Shown here: piece after piece, positions 11,897-21,500 of the stretch
How the letters are laid out: every line of letters starts with the position of its first letter
Numbering within the stretch: the stretch's first letter is position 1
IMG/VR virus record: IMGVR_UViG_3300020439_000067
Location: 1-26,087 of that record
Source of the DNA: a virus
DNA: 26,087 nt
Direction: 5' to 3' (one strand)
Translations under genes and position numbers: made by a program
Notes under the pieces: generated by a model
Databases searched by the model: none
Told to the model about the DNA's origin: nothing
The model's input: the letters and a program-made list of their open reading frames with translations, nothing else

Positions 11897-13598
11897 AGAT
11901 TATAAGATATCCCTGCCAGCGGTATTGTTTAGTGGTGTGTTTGAAGAGCGCAAAGACGCGGGCATAAAGCAACACAGCGGGTTCTTGGTCCTAGACATTG
12001 ACGACCTCAGCGATCCTGCTGAAACAAAAAACACTTTGTCTCTAGACTCATACACTTATGCATGCTGGATATCACCTAGCGGTAAGGGGGTTAAATCACT
12101 AGTAAGAATCAACGACAGCGCCCGTCATCGGGAACACTTCTTTGCCATAGAGAAATACTACCAAAAGAATTACTTGATTGATGTTGACCCCACCGGCAAG
12201 AATATATCAAGAGCCTGCTACGAAAGCTATGACCCCGAGCTGTATCTAAACGAAGACAGCGAAGTCTTTACCGCTTTTGTTAGTGAAGAGAAAAAAGAAA
12301 CCAAGCCCAAGCAAGAGGTAGTAAAGCCTCAAGAGTATACTGACTACAACAAGCTGAACATTGCAGCGTCAATGATTCGTAATGCTGCGGACGGCGAGAA
12401 GCACCATGCCCTTTACAATGCCTCGAGATTATGTGGTGGCTATATCGCAGGCGGGAGGATGCTTGAGGATGAAGCAATTCGGGTGTTGGAATATGAGATA
12501 TCTCTAAGGGACATCAAAGATTTCGAGCATGCAAAGAGGACTATAAAAGATGGCATCAACGAGGGCAAGGGCATGCCTATCCACGAGGTGCTTACCTTTG
12601 AGAAAACCGAGCAAAGAAAGCAGCGCATAAAGGATGGGGACATGAAGTTCATAGCCCCTACTGACGATGACTTTAAATGGATTGAAGACTTTGCTAACGG
12701 CAAGATCGAGCTGGGCCTCACAACGGGGAGCGAAACACTAAACAAATTCTTTAGATACAAGAGAGAGTTTACTATACTCAACGGGCACAGCAACGTGGGT
12801 AAGACAACATTCTGCTTGTTCCTAATGGCTAACGCCAGCATACAGCATGATTGGAGATGGTGTGTGTATAGCTCAGAGAACACTACAGCCAGCACGAAGA
12901 TGAGGCTGATGGAGTTTGTTACCGATAGGAAAGTACATCGGATGAACAACAAGGAGCTAGCAAGCGCATACAGCTGGGTGAACAAACACTTCATCTTCTT
13001 TAGCAATAGAGACATGTATTCTTTCCACGACATTCTAGCTTTCACTGACAAGGTGCGTGAGAGCCAGCACATAGATGCCCTATTCATCGACCCCTACAAC
13101 TCACTAAAGATTGAGATGGGTCAGCACTCTAAGATAGGTGTTCATGAGTACCACTACGAAGCGGCATCAGAGCTATTAAATTACAGCGTCAATAATGAAC
13201 TCGCAATTTGGTTAAACACTCACGCTGTAACTGAGGCGCAACGACGCAAGGACCCGGAAGGATATCCTATCGCGCCTTATGCTGAGGACAGTGAGCACGG
13301 TGGCAAGTGGGTCAACCGCTGTTCCTGCTTCCTCACGATACATAGAAAGGTCCAGCACCACGACCCTATAGTACGCAAGACAACGGAGCTGCATGTGCGG
13401 AAGGTTAGGATTGTTGAAACCGGAGGTGCACCTACCCCTCTTTACGAGCCCATTGAATTCCAAATGAACATCACCAACACCGGATTCTATTGCACGAAGG
13501 ATAACGGCAAAAAAATATTCAAGCCTATCAGCGAGGAATTCGAAACGTACATTCCTCCAAGTAGCAGTGAGGAAGCATTTGATTTATCAGACATATGA
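11763..13598 (+). CDS. Primase-helicase: BT4734/PrimPol-like N-terminus fused to DnaB-type helicase, 611 aa
   Basis: The N-terminal 150 residues match BT4734/VirE_N proteins, thought to belong to the archaeo-eukaryotic primase group: ITDTKNPFHIPIGTALERIK, FSGVFEERKD, HSGFLVLDIDDL with D78 and D80, SPSGKGVKSLVRI (104-116), and DVDPTGKNISRACY. Residues about 195-280 are a helical primase C-terminal-like linker. Residues 310-560 are a RecA-fold motor: Walker A GHSNVGKTT with K347, Walker B ALFIDPYN with D443, and LNTHA with H487, as in DnaB/Twinkle helicases. It therefore probably opens the fork and makes primers. The start overlaps the DUF3310 gene by 134 bases; the family motif begins immediately, so this start is secure. 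Confidence 0.85.
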   Translation: MKVTIYQSITDTKNPFHIPIGTALERIKHGKSKDIIEKIRDTGNKDYKISLPAVLFSGVFEERKDAGIKQHSGFLVLDIDDLSDPAETKNTLSLDSYTYACWISPSGKGVKSLVRINDSARHREHFFAIEKYYQKNYLIDVDPTGKNISRACYESYDPELYLNEDSEVFTAFVSEEKKETKPKQEVVKPQEYTDYNKLNIAASMIRNAADGEKHHALYNASRLCGGYIAGGRMLEDEAIRVLEYEISLRDIKDFEHAKRTIKDGINEGKGMPIHEVLTFEKTEQRKQRIKDGDMKFIAPTDDDFKWIEDFANGKIELGLTTGSETLNKFFRYKREFTILNGHSNVGKTTFCLFLMANASIQHDWRWCVYSSENTTASTKMRLMEFVTDRKVHRMNNKELASAYSWVNKHFIFFSNRDMYSFHDILAFTDKVRESQHIDALFIDPYNSLKIEMGQHSKIGVHEYHYEAASELLNYSVNNELAIWLNTHAVTEAQRRKDPEGYPIAPYAEDSEHGGKWVNRCSCFLTIHRKVQHHDPIVRKTTELHVRKVRIVETGGAPTPLYEPIEFQMNITNTGFYCTKDNGKKIFKPISEEFETYIPPSSSEEAFDLSDI

Positions 13599-14047
13599 GA
13601 AGGAAAAAGAGAACGGGCGCAGTAAAGAATGTCCGCAAAGCAACATATGACGGCATAACATTTCAGTCTAGACTAGAGCTTTATTGTTACAAGAAGCTGA
13701 AGTCTGCAAAGATTTCTTTTAAATATGAGGGGCAAACCTTTGAGGTGCTCGAACCTTTTAGACACGAGGGGTTCTATGGAAAGAAAGCATCTAGAGGGTT
13801 CAGCTTGAAAGAAAACAAACTGATCAGAGCGGTCACTTATACACCAGACTTTGTCTCTCACGATCATGGGTTTGTCATAGAAACTAAGGGGTTCGTGCCA
13901 TCGAACCACAGCTTTACGCTTAGATTCAAGATGTTTCTTTATTGGCTGAAGAACAATTCCATGGGGGGATATGATGTTTACATACCCCGAAACCAGAAGG
14001 AAGTAGACGAGGTTATACAACACATTGTTAATAAGATATCGAGTTAA
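13595..14047 (+). CDS. PD-(D/E)XK endonuclease (DUF1064/T7 endonuclease I-like), 150 aa
   Basis: The product carries ITFQSRLELYCYKKLKSAKI with E28, YTPDFVS with D85, and FVIETKGF with E96 and K98, the E...PD...ExK layout of PD-(D/E)XK endonucleases such as DUF1064 proteins and T7 endonuclease I. The basic N-terminus MRRKKRTGAVKNVRKA should bind DNA. A junction-resolving or debranching role in recombination and packaging is inferred. Its ATG overlaps the helicase stop (ATGA, 13595-13598), so it is coupled to the replication gene. Length is close to that of T7 gp3 (149 residues). Confidence 0.75.
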   Translation: MRRKKRTGAVKNVRKATYDGITFQSRLELYCYKKLKSAKISFKYEGQTFEVLEPFRHEGFYGKKASRGFSLKENKLIRAVTYTPDFVSHDHGFVIETKGFVPSNHSFTLRFKMFLYWLKNNSMGGYDVYIPRNQKEVDEVIQHIVNKISS

Positions 14048-14097
14048 ACAGAGGGATGGTGCGCGGTTTGTTTTAATTTAAGGAAAACGAAACAGCC

Positions 14098-14307
14098 GTG
14101 GATTCGAAAGAACTTTCCAGATTATATTACAACGCTTGTGAAAATGCTCATAGAGAAATCGATGAGTTGTACGAAGCCTGCCATTCGGCTCAAGGAAAAC
14201 CAAATGTAGATACAGAAAAAATAATACAACTTCTACAGAGAGTAAATCAAAAGGTAAGGATAGAACTTGATTTAATAAAAACGGCTGTCATAGAATATCA
14301 CGAATGA
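14098..14307 (+). CDS. Small helical hypothetical protein, 69 aa, GTG start
   Basis: Starts with GTG at 14098 after a 50-base gap containing TTTTAATTTAAGGAAAACG, a purine-rich leader. The product (MDSKELSRLYYNACENAHRE onwards, ending IKTAVIEYHE) is a helical, acidic protein with heptad-like IIQLLQRVNQKVRIELDLIK. No motif recognised. Its end overlaps the GIY-YIG gene start in ATGA fashion, so the two may be expressed together. Confidence 0.6.
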   Translation: MDSKELSRLYYNACENAHREIDELYEACHSAQGKPNVDTEKIIQLLQRVNQKVRIELDLIKTAVIEYHE

Positions 14308-14657
14308 CAGACGACGCCACACACCGCTGCAGTAAATGCAAGGAAGTTAAACCTAAACATCAATTCCATAAAAGCAACACCCACTCTGCGGGAGTTCAGC
14401 GGTATTGCAAGGGGTGTAAGAAAAAGATAGACAGCAAAGGGCACGGGAAGTATAAGGGTAAATACGCCGTGTACTACCTACCAAAACACAACTACATTGG
14501 AATGTCAAAGAACTTGACAAAGAGAATGCAGAAGCATAGAAAGCGTGGCAAAAATACCACGGGATTCAGAGTGTTAATCGCAACAAAAAATGCAAAACTT
14601 GCACATACAATAGAAAGTCTTTTTCATATTCTAGGTTTTAAAGGTTTTAGATATTAA
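14304..14657 (+). CDS. Zinc-ribbon GIY-YIG endonuclease, 117 aa
   Basis: The N-terminal 40 residues are a zinc ribbon of the kind found in phage HNH proteins: C9xxC12 and C35xxC38 with KEVKPKHQFHKSN between. The rest is a compact GIY-YIG nuclease: YAVYYLP (the GIY strand, Y57-Y58), YIGMS (64-68), R74 with H78 in KRMQKHRKRG, and catalytic E104 in HTIESLF. All the core residues expected for activity are present. Such enzymes act in homing, recombination or host DNA breakdown; no intron or intein is evident nearby, so it may be free-standing. Its stop codon shares TTAA (14654-14657) with the convergent lysis gene. Confidence 0.75.
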   Translation: MTDDATHRCSKCKEVKPKHQFHKSNTHSAGVQRYCKGCKKKIDSKGHGKYKGKYAVYYLPKHNYIGMSKNLTKRMQKHRKRGKNTTGFRVLIATKNAKLAHTIESLFHILGFKGFRY

Positions 14658-15121
14658 TCATAATCAATGTAAGTAATACTTACTTCTCCCCCTTCTTCAA
14701 GTTCCTTAGCAATCGCCGGATAGATTCTTTTATACGCACTAACGCTAGAGCCAATGAATCCATCACTACTACCAAAGTTTGTTTTCTGAGTATCACCAAC
14801 AAGAAGACACCCAGCAGTGTGCTCATCAGTATTACCAGTGTGAATAAGAATGTACTCAAAGTTAGGTACATCACGAACCCATAGCATTCCCTTGTGCATC
14901 TCGCCATACTTAGCTGTATATCTGCTATGAAATCCTCCAGTAGTACGAAGCGTAACCTTGTAAGTTCCTGCCGGGACTCTAGTCTCTGACATAACCTTTA
15001 CACTTCTGTGCTCATCCTCTAACGTATAGCATAAGAACTTACGCTCCCCACCGCTAACATCAAACAACAATCCGTTTGTGCTGTCTGATTCACTACTAAA
15101 TCTTAAAACTTCTAGCTCCAT
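14654..15121 (-). CDS. DUF5675 protein, probable lysis enzyme with L,D-transpeptidase-like motif, 155 aa
   Basis: The core MSETRVPAGTYKVTLRTTGG, then GMLWVRDVPNFEYILIHTGN, then HTAGCLLVGD is that of DUF5675, found in many Bacteroidetes phages next to holins. H94-T-G96-N97 and G104-C105 recall the H...GC signature of YkuD L,D-transpeptidases, so C105 may be a nucleophile acting on peptidoglycan cross-links. No signal peptide is present, so release through the adjacent holin is expected. It is the last gene of the late unit and its start overlaps the holin-like stop as TAATG. Endolysin function is inferred from context and motif. Confidence 0.7.
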   Translation of the reverse strand: MELEVLRFSSESDSTNGLLFDVSGGERKFLCYTLEDEHRSVKVMSETRVPAGTYKVTLRTTGGFHSRYTAKYGEMHKGMLWVRDVPNFEYILIHTGNTDEHTAGCLLVGDTQKTNFGSSDGFIGSSVSAYKRIYPAIAKELEEGGEVSITYIDYD

Positions 15122-15573
15122 TATTTATCACTTTTAACTGCTGCCCCAAAGTAATATCCAAAGATCGAAAGGGCAACCCCCTCAACAATACCTATGAGGT
15201 GAATGAATATCTCTTTGTTTGTAGCGGGGACTTCCAGGAAAACAATTGATAGCACCAAGAACCCAAACGCCGCCAAGCCGACAAGGCCAGTAACATTGAA
15301 CAACCAATCCTTAGCTCCAGCCTTGATCATGTCTGACTGACGCTTGCGTGCGCTATCACGATCCGCAACTTCTAGCTTATAGATATCCATCAGTTGATTG
15401 TTCAACTCTTGCTTTTCCTCTGGGCTTATCGGAGTTATATCTGGGTCATCAATCAATCTCTTAACGATGCCCAACGCTCCTTGATCTGGGAGTAAATCAC
15501 CTACTACATCTAAAACCTTTGGGGCCTTTTCTTTTAGAAGCTTCCCCAGCTTCATGTTCTTAATCTTATCCAT
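15121..15573 (-). CDS. Holin-like membrane protein, 150 aa
   Basis: A helical, charged N-terminal part contains KLEVADRDSARKRQ (about 66-79), the ExxDRxSARxR motif common in GTA/3TM holins. Two membrane segments follow: about 91-114 (LFNVTGLVGLAAFGFLVLSI and on) and about 122-144 (IFIHLIGIVEGVALSIFGYY). The tail is AAVKSDK. Holins permeabilise the inner membrane so that lysis enzyme reaches the wall; here the likely partner is the next gene. The start follows the giant gene's stop by a single base. Only two clear transmembrane segments are seen; a third could lie at about 20-40 but is weak. Confidence 0.7.
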   Translation of the reverse strand: MDKIKNMKLGKLLKEKAPKVLDVVGDLLPDQGALGIVKRLIDDPDITPISPEEKQELNNQLMDIYKLEVADRDSARKRQSDMIKAGAKDWLFNVTGLVGLAAFGFLVLSIVFLEVPATNKEIFIHLIGIVEGVALSIFGYYFGAAVKSDK

Positions 15574-15574
15574 C

Positions 15575-18500
15575 TTAGTTATCTTCTAAATCCAAAAAAT
15601 AATTTCTAACAATACCGTCTCTATATGCTCTCCAAGGATAGACACCGCCGGTATAAGTTCCGCGAGAGTGTCTGTTGTATATGGACTTGAGCGCAGATAT
15701 TTTCTGAGAGTTGTTCATCTTTTGATAAGCGGGGCTAGTAACAAGTCTTTTTACATCTTTATACCGAGCTTGACCAAATGATTTCATCATAGCATGAGCG
15801 TCCTTAGGCATTATAGATATGTAGTTAGGCTCATTAACATTAAGCCCATAGTAAGCAGACTCCTGCTTGGTAAGTAATATTTTTAGTTTACCTACCGCTG
15901 AAGGGTATCCCGGGATTACATCAGTATCTCCCGTCTCTTTAAACAAGTTGTATATGTCGATCTTAACCGGGTCTTTTGAGCTTATTCTAGATTTGAATAC
16001 TCCAAAAGTATTGTACAACCAAGGGTACTCTTTGTCGCTATCAAAGAAAAGAGAACCTCCGCCTTCTGGAGTTTGAGTTATAGACTCACCCCAAATGTTT
16101 ACTCTAGGCACAACGGACTCTCCTAGACCAAAGAAGTTGAAGGTCTTATCTCGGAGTATGTTTTCCATTGAGTTGTCAATACCCGGGTTCGGATCTCTAT
16201 AGTCGGGCAAGTACTCGCGTCCAGAGCGGTAGAATGCACTGAGTGAGTTAGGCAATACAACTGAGAATCCTGCACGCATGATGTTGTCTAAGTACTTGGT
16301 TAGCTGTCTCTCATTCGGGTCAGCCAACAACTTAATAACCCCATCAATACCAGTCAAGAACGACTGGTCCATCATAGACCCCAAGACCCCGGGGACAACG
16401 CCCGTGATATCGGAAATGAAGTCCATAAAGTTATCAGAGCGGTTCAGTACCTTGGCGTCCATTTGAGCGTCACGCATCACAGCCTTAATACCTACAGCTT
16501 GAGCAGCTATAACAGCACCGCCCAGACCAAGCTTCTGATAGTTAAACCAAACATCATCTGCTTGAAGCGTTGGGTCTTCACCATTAATCAGCCTCTTGAC
16601 ACCGCTAATATTTATAGAGTTCGGAGGAGCAGTACTATACTTCATGTCTCTTTCCTTCTTTCCGTCCGCATCTATAGGGGTTGTGATCAACCCATCCTCC
16701 ATCAACTTTTGAGTTGTTTTGTAAAGCAACCAGCTGATAAATGATTTGGCAAGAAGCTCAGAAAGCTCTCGGTCAGAAACCTTTTTCCCGCCTCTAATAG
16801 TTTTCTTTAGAACTAACGATAGCAATGGCATAACCGGATGAGCAAGCTGTATACTCTGAGACAAGATATTCGCTGGTGTTTTTATATAAGGGATGTGCAT
16901 ACGCACCATAACACGGAAAGCGTTTTCCAAAAACGTACTTCTCTCGCCAAGAATATCAGATGCTTTAGCTATAGACTTATTTATAGCTGTGGCAAATTGG
17001 TTATCCTCTTGGAAGGTAACTCTTAGTCCTGCCTTTTCAGCTCTAGCCTTATACTCTTCATTAGGATATTTTAAGAATCTGTTTAGCTCTTCACCCTTCA
17101 GACCCAAAGACTTTCCTATACGATGAAGCTCATAGCCCTCCATTAATCTATAGAAAGGCATATCACCAAACGCAAGCAGTCTAAACATGATATTAGCGGG
17201 ACCACCGCCAACAGCCTCTAGGAATTTCTTAGCACGGAAATTAATCTCGTTTAACTTTGTGCCGTTCTTGACTGAATCCGGGAGCCTATCGCTGTTAGCT
17301 AGAATCATACCGAATGCTTTGATAGGAGCCAGCTGAAGCTGCATGTTGTATTCAAACTTATCATTAGCAATCGCCCTACCAATAGCACTTAGATAAGCTT
17401 CTCGAGCGCCAACTCCAAATTGCTTAGCCGCGTGTATTGCTGCTGGTATAGAAGGTGGCAGTGTAGCAAGAGAAGGGTCGACTTCTCTGCCCATAGATTT
17501 CTTAATGCCTCTGATAAGAACCTCAGCACCATAGCCCAATGTCTTGTCAGCCAACATTATAGGAAGTGTAGCAAGGTTAGCGGTAATGTTAACCAACTGA
17601 GAAACCGGGGTAAGAAGATTCCCTTGGATTATCAACCCAATGAGCCTGCCCCAAGTCGTAGCAAAGTTTGTATTGAAGTCGTTAAGTTTACTGGTAGCTT
17701 CAGAAACTCTGTTTCTAGCATCTTCCAGTCTGTCTTCAATAGCTGGTATCTTGTTAGTCTCTGAGGTTTCTGACAGCTCCTTAATCAAAGACTGAACGTC
17801 TTGTTGCGCGTCGAACAACTCATCAACAATACCCCCCATGGTTTCATACTCAGAATCAGATAGAGTTGTGCCGTTAGCCTCGTAGATATTGTCTACTAGA
17901 TCTTTCATGCCTGCCGGAGTTTGCCCTTTAACCTCAGCAAACTGGCGGAGCAACTGCCCCACAGCAGTACCCGTCTCAAAGAAACGCTTCAAGACAGCTC
18001 TGTATTCTTTTGTCTTCCCTTGATTCTGTAATCTTTTTAAATATTCAAGTGTCGCTAGCACACGGAAGTCTCCACCAGCTAAAGAGCTCATCGCGTCGTT
18101 GATTACAGAAGGATTATCGCCATCAGAAATAGCGATATCTTTCATCTCAGCAAGCAACTCCTCAATAGACATTGTCTCTAGCTCAGATTTAATCTGATCG
18201 ATCTTCTGAGGCTCATAGAACCTAGACATATCTTCAGCTAAATCCTTTCTGATTGACGCCTCAAATGGGACGTTAGGGTCTAAGCTCTTGAACATCTTGC
18301 GAGCATGACGTCTTTCTTTTGTCTCTAGCCTAGCTCGATCACCGCTATCTACATACCATTCTGGGTAGAAGATACCGCCGGCTCTCTCAAATACTTGATC
18401 TTGAGCTTCATCGAAAGAAATGTTTCCGTCAGCATACTCTTGCCATATAGCACGAACGTCAGACTTGTTTTTCTTCTGAGCCTTAAATCCAGGCGTGAAT

Positions 18501-21500
18501 AAAGTCCTAACGGCTTCCCAAGTAATAGACTGCATCTCTCTTGCGAGCAAGCCTTTTTGTTCTGCAGCATTACGATAAGCCTCAGCGTAAGCAAAGTATA
18601 CACCTTTGATTCCAAGGTTAGAGCTACCAGCTTTAACATCGATAGCCGCAGTACCACCACCAAAGTTATGGAAGACCTCAGCGTCTGAGCCCGATAGAGG
18701 GAGAAGTTCTGCAGCAGCTACAGCATGAGTGTCTATGGTTACGTCTCCCGTGTCTGAGTTCGGGTCGTTGATGTTGTTAAAGAATGATCTCACTTTGTGC
18801 TGATCGCCTACTTTAGAATCAATGTTTTCCATCGTGCCATCGATAGCGATAGAGGTAGCAGAGGAAATCTCAGCATAAGAACCCCAGGCCATTGTCTTCA
18901 TCTCTCCATTAGCCTTCTTGCCATATCCAATGCGCTCGCCAATAGGGCTGACGATGTGATAGTTGCGGTCCTCAAACATCTCGTTATATGTACGCACGAA
19001 CATCGCAGACTCCAAAGCAGCGTTATCGCCTTCAATTATTTCTCTTAGAGACTTGCCCACCATGCCTTGAAGCACAGCCTTTCTTTTTAAGTATGATTTG
19101 TAAGCCTCTTTAGTGGCCTTTCTTTTAAAGTCTTGCTGGTTTAGAATTTTATTCTTGACCTTCCGCATATTTCTCAGAGCGGTATTATACATAGACTTGC
19201 TAAACTCAGTGTCTTTCTGATTGCTCATCACGCGCATCACTGACTCGCCAAGGGCGATGTTCTGATACCAATCCTTCTGAGGAGAAAGCGCAGCCAAGAT
19301 ACCCGCAGCCTGCTCTTGAGTATAGCCATAGCGAACAGCTAGGTCTTGAGCGGTAAGGTTTGCACCTACGTACCAAAGCTTTGAGTACTTCCTTACATCT
19401 TCGCTAAACGAATCATGAAGTTTGATTAAGTTTCTAGTAGCTCGGTCAACAAAAGTTTTGTAGATTTCATCTGCTCTGGTAATCTCTGCATCAGTGGGCT
19501 CGCGTTTGATGTCTAATTTTTTAGCATCCTTAATGTCCGACATGAAAGTGTGTGTAGACAAAATATAAGCACCACGAACATATACCTTAGGAGCAAACTC
19601 TCTGGTATACTCCATTGTAATTTGTCGAGAGCCGTCAAAGTTAGTGGTATTGTCAGCTGACGCAGAAGTGTTTCTAGCTGGTGATACTCTGCTTCCAGCC
19701 CCAACCTTATCTACAGCTTGTGCTACAATCTTATCATCTAGACGCGCGCGATTGCCGTTCTGCATGTAGTCAAGCTTATCTTTAAGAGACTGCAATATCT
19801 CTGCCTCTTGCTTAGCTCTTTGCTCAAATATCCCTTGGAATCTAGTCTGAACGCTTTCGGGTTCAAACACCGGAGTCTCAAATCTAGAAATCATATCCTT
19901 GAGTCCAGCCTCGTCTATGTTTTTAGTAAGCTCTTCTGCTATGACTCCAGCAGAAAAAGGTATAGATGAATTGTCTCTATATGCGGCGAACAAACTGGTT
20001 CCGTCAACATAAGGAATCTGTATGCCATATCCGGACTGCGTCACTAAATCTCTAGCCGGATCTACTTCGATAGAGATAGGATTCACATCGGGCAGCCTTA
20101 GGTCTTCACGAAGATCATATACATCTTTAGGCTTATGCAAAACATCATACTGTGTTATTATCGCCTCGTCTTTTATTGTGGTATATTGAGGGATAAACTT
20201 GTTCTTTATTCCCTCGCTGACTTCGTTCTTAAAGAAAAGATTTCTAGCAATGGTACTTTCATTACCCATTAACATGTGGTTTCTTTGCTGACCGTCTATA
20301 TCAAACACCTCGAACATCGGGAATCCGTTAATGGTAGTTTGAGTTTTTGAGAAACCCACATTAAAGTCATGAAGATCTGGAGCAGCAATCCCGAGCTTTG
20401 CCATTGAACCAGTCATCTGCCAAATGTTCATCGCATACCCTACGAGATCATCAATGGTCATTCTACCATCGCGCTCTGCTCTACCAATAGGATTATCAGC
20501 AGATCTTGTAAATCCATCTTTTTCAAGGATATCGTTGAGTGCTCTAGAGGCCTCTTCGTCTTGCATCACTGCTAACAAATGCAAAGCAACATTTTCGGTT
20601 TTTGCTATATCTATAGCGGTTTCGTAGATGTCTCCTGGACTTGGACCAATAGTCTCTACTAGACTAAATGACTTGTCGTAAACATCATGAATAGCTCTAA
20701 CAATAAGCCTATAAATATCTTGAGCAGTAACATCTACGCCTCTATCAAACTTATCTGTTTTAATATCTACGTAATCCTTTGTAACAAACACGTGAGAGCC
20801 AGTGCCCATAAACGTATTAGCAGCATCTAAGAACATCGCGCCCATCCCATGATACTTAGCAAGCCCAGGGAGCTTTCCATTATACTTGTTTAAGTATATG
20901 GCCGATATCTGAGACTCTCTTAAACTCCTTGTTTGTTTAACTACTGTTTTGCCGTCAAGTGTTTCAACCTCATAGGCGACTCCATAAGCACCATCACCGA
21001 GCCTTCTAACCTTAGAGATAGCCATGCCTTGAGACAGCATATACTCTTCAAGCCTAGCTCTATTAGCGGTAGTTGGAGTGCTCTTTTGTTCTGCTGATTG
21101 AGCGCTTTCAACACGGTACTCATTTATAATTTCTTGTATTTTTTCATTAACCCGCCCTCGATAATCTATAAAATCGTCGGCGTTTACAGCGAGTCTAAAA
21201 GCCTTGGATGAGGTTGACTCATCAACAAAGAAAAGCCTATTGTGCATTACCCGCATGAAGCTATTGTCTTGCTCAGAGTGCATAAGATTAACAACACCCA
21301 GGGTGTCTAGTATTTTTCTTATGGCATCTGAACCCGGCTCACCAACAGACTCAGCATCCGCTATAGATACACCTTCGGCGTCAAGGATAGACTTTATCAT
21401 TGTTGGTGTGATAATATCCAATCCCGCCTGCTCGTAAAAATATTTTGCTGAAAACTTGTTCTCGCTAGGACCATCTGAATAATAGACATCTGTTGATGAC

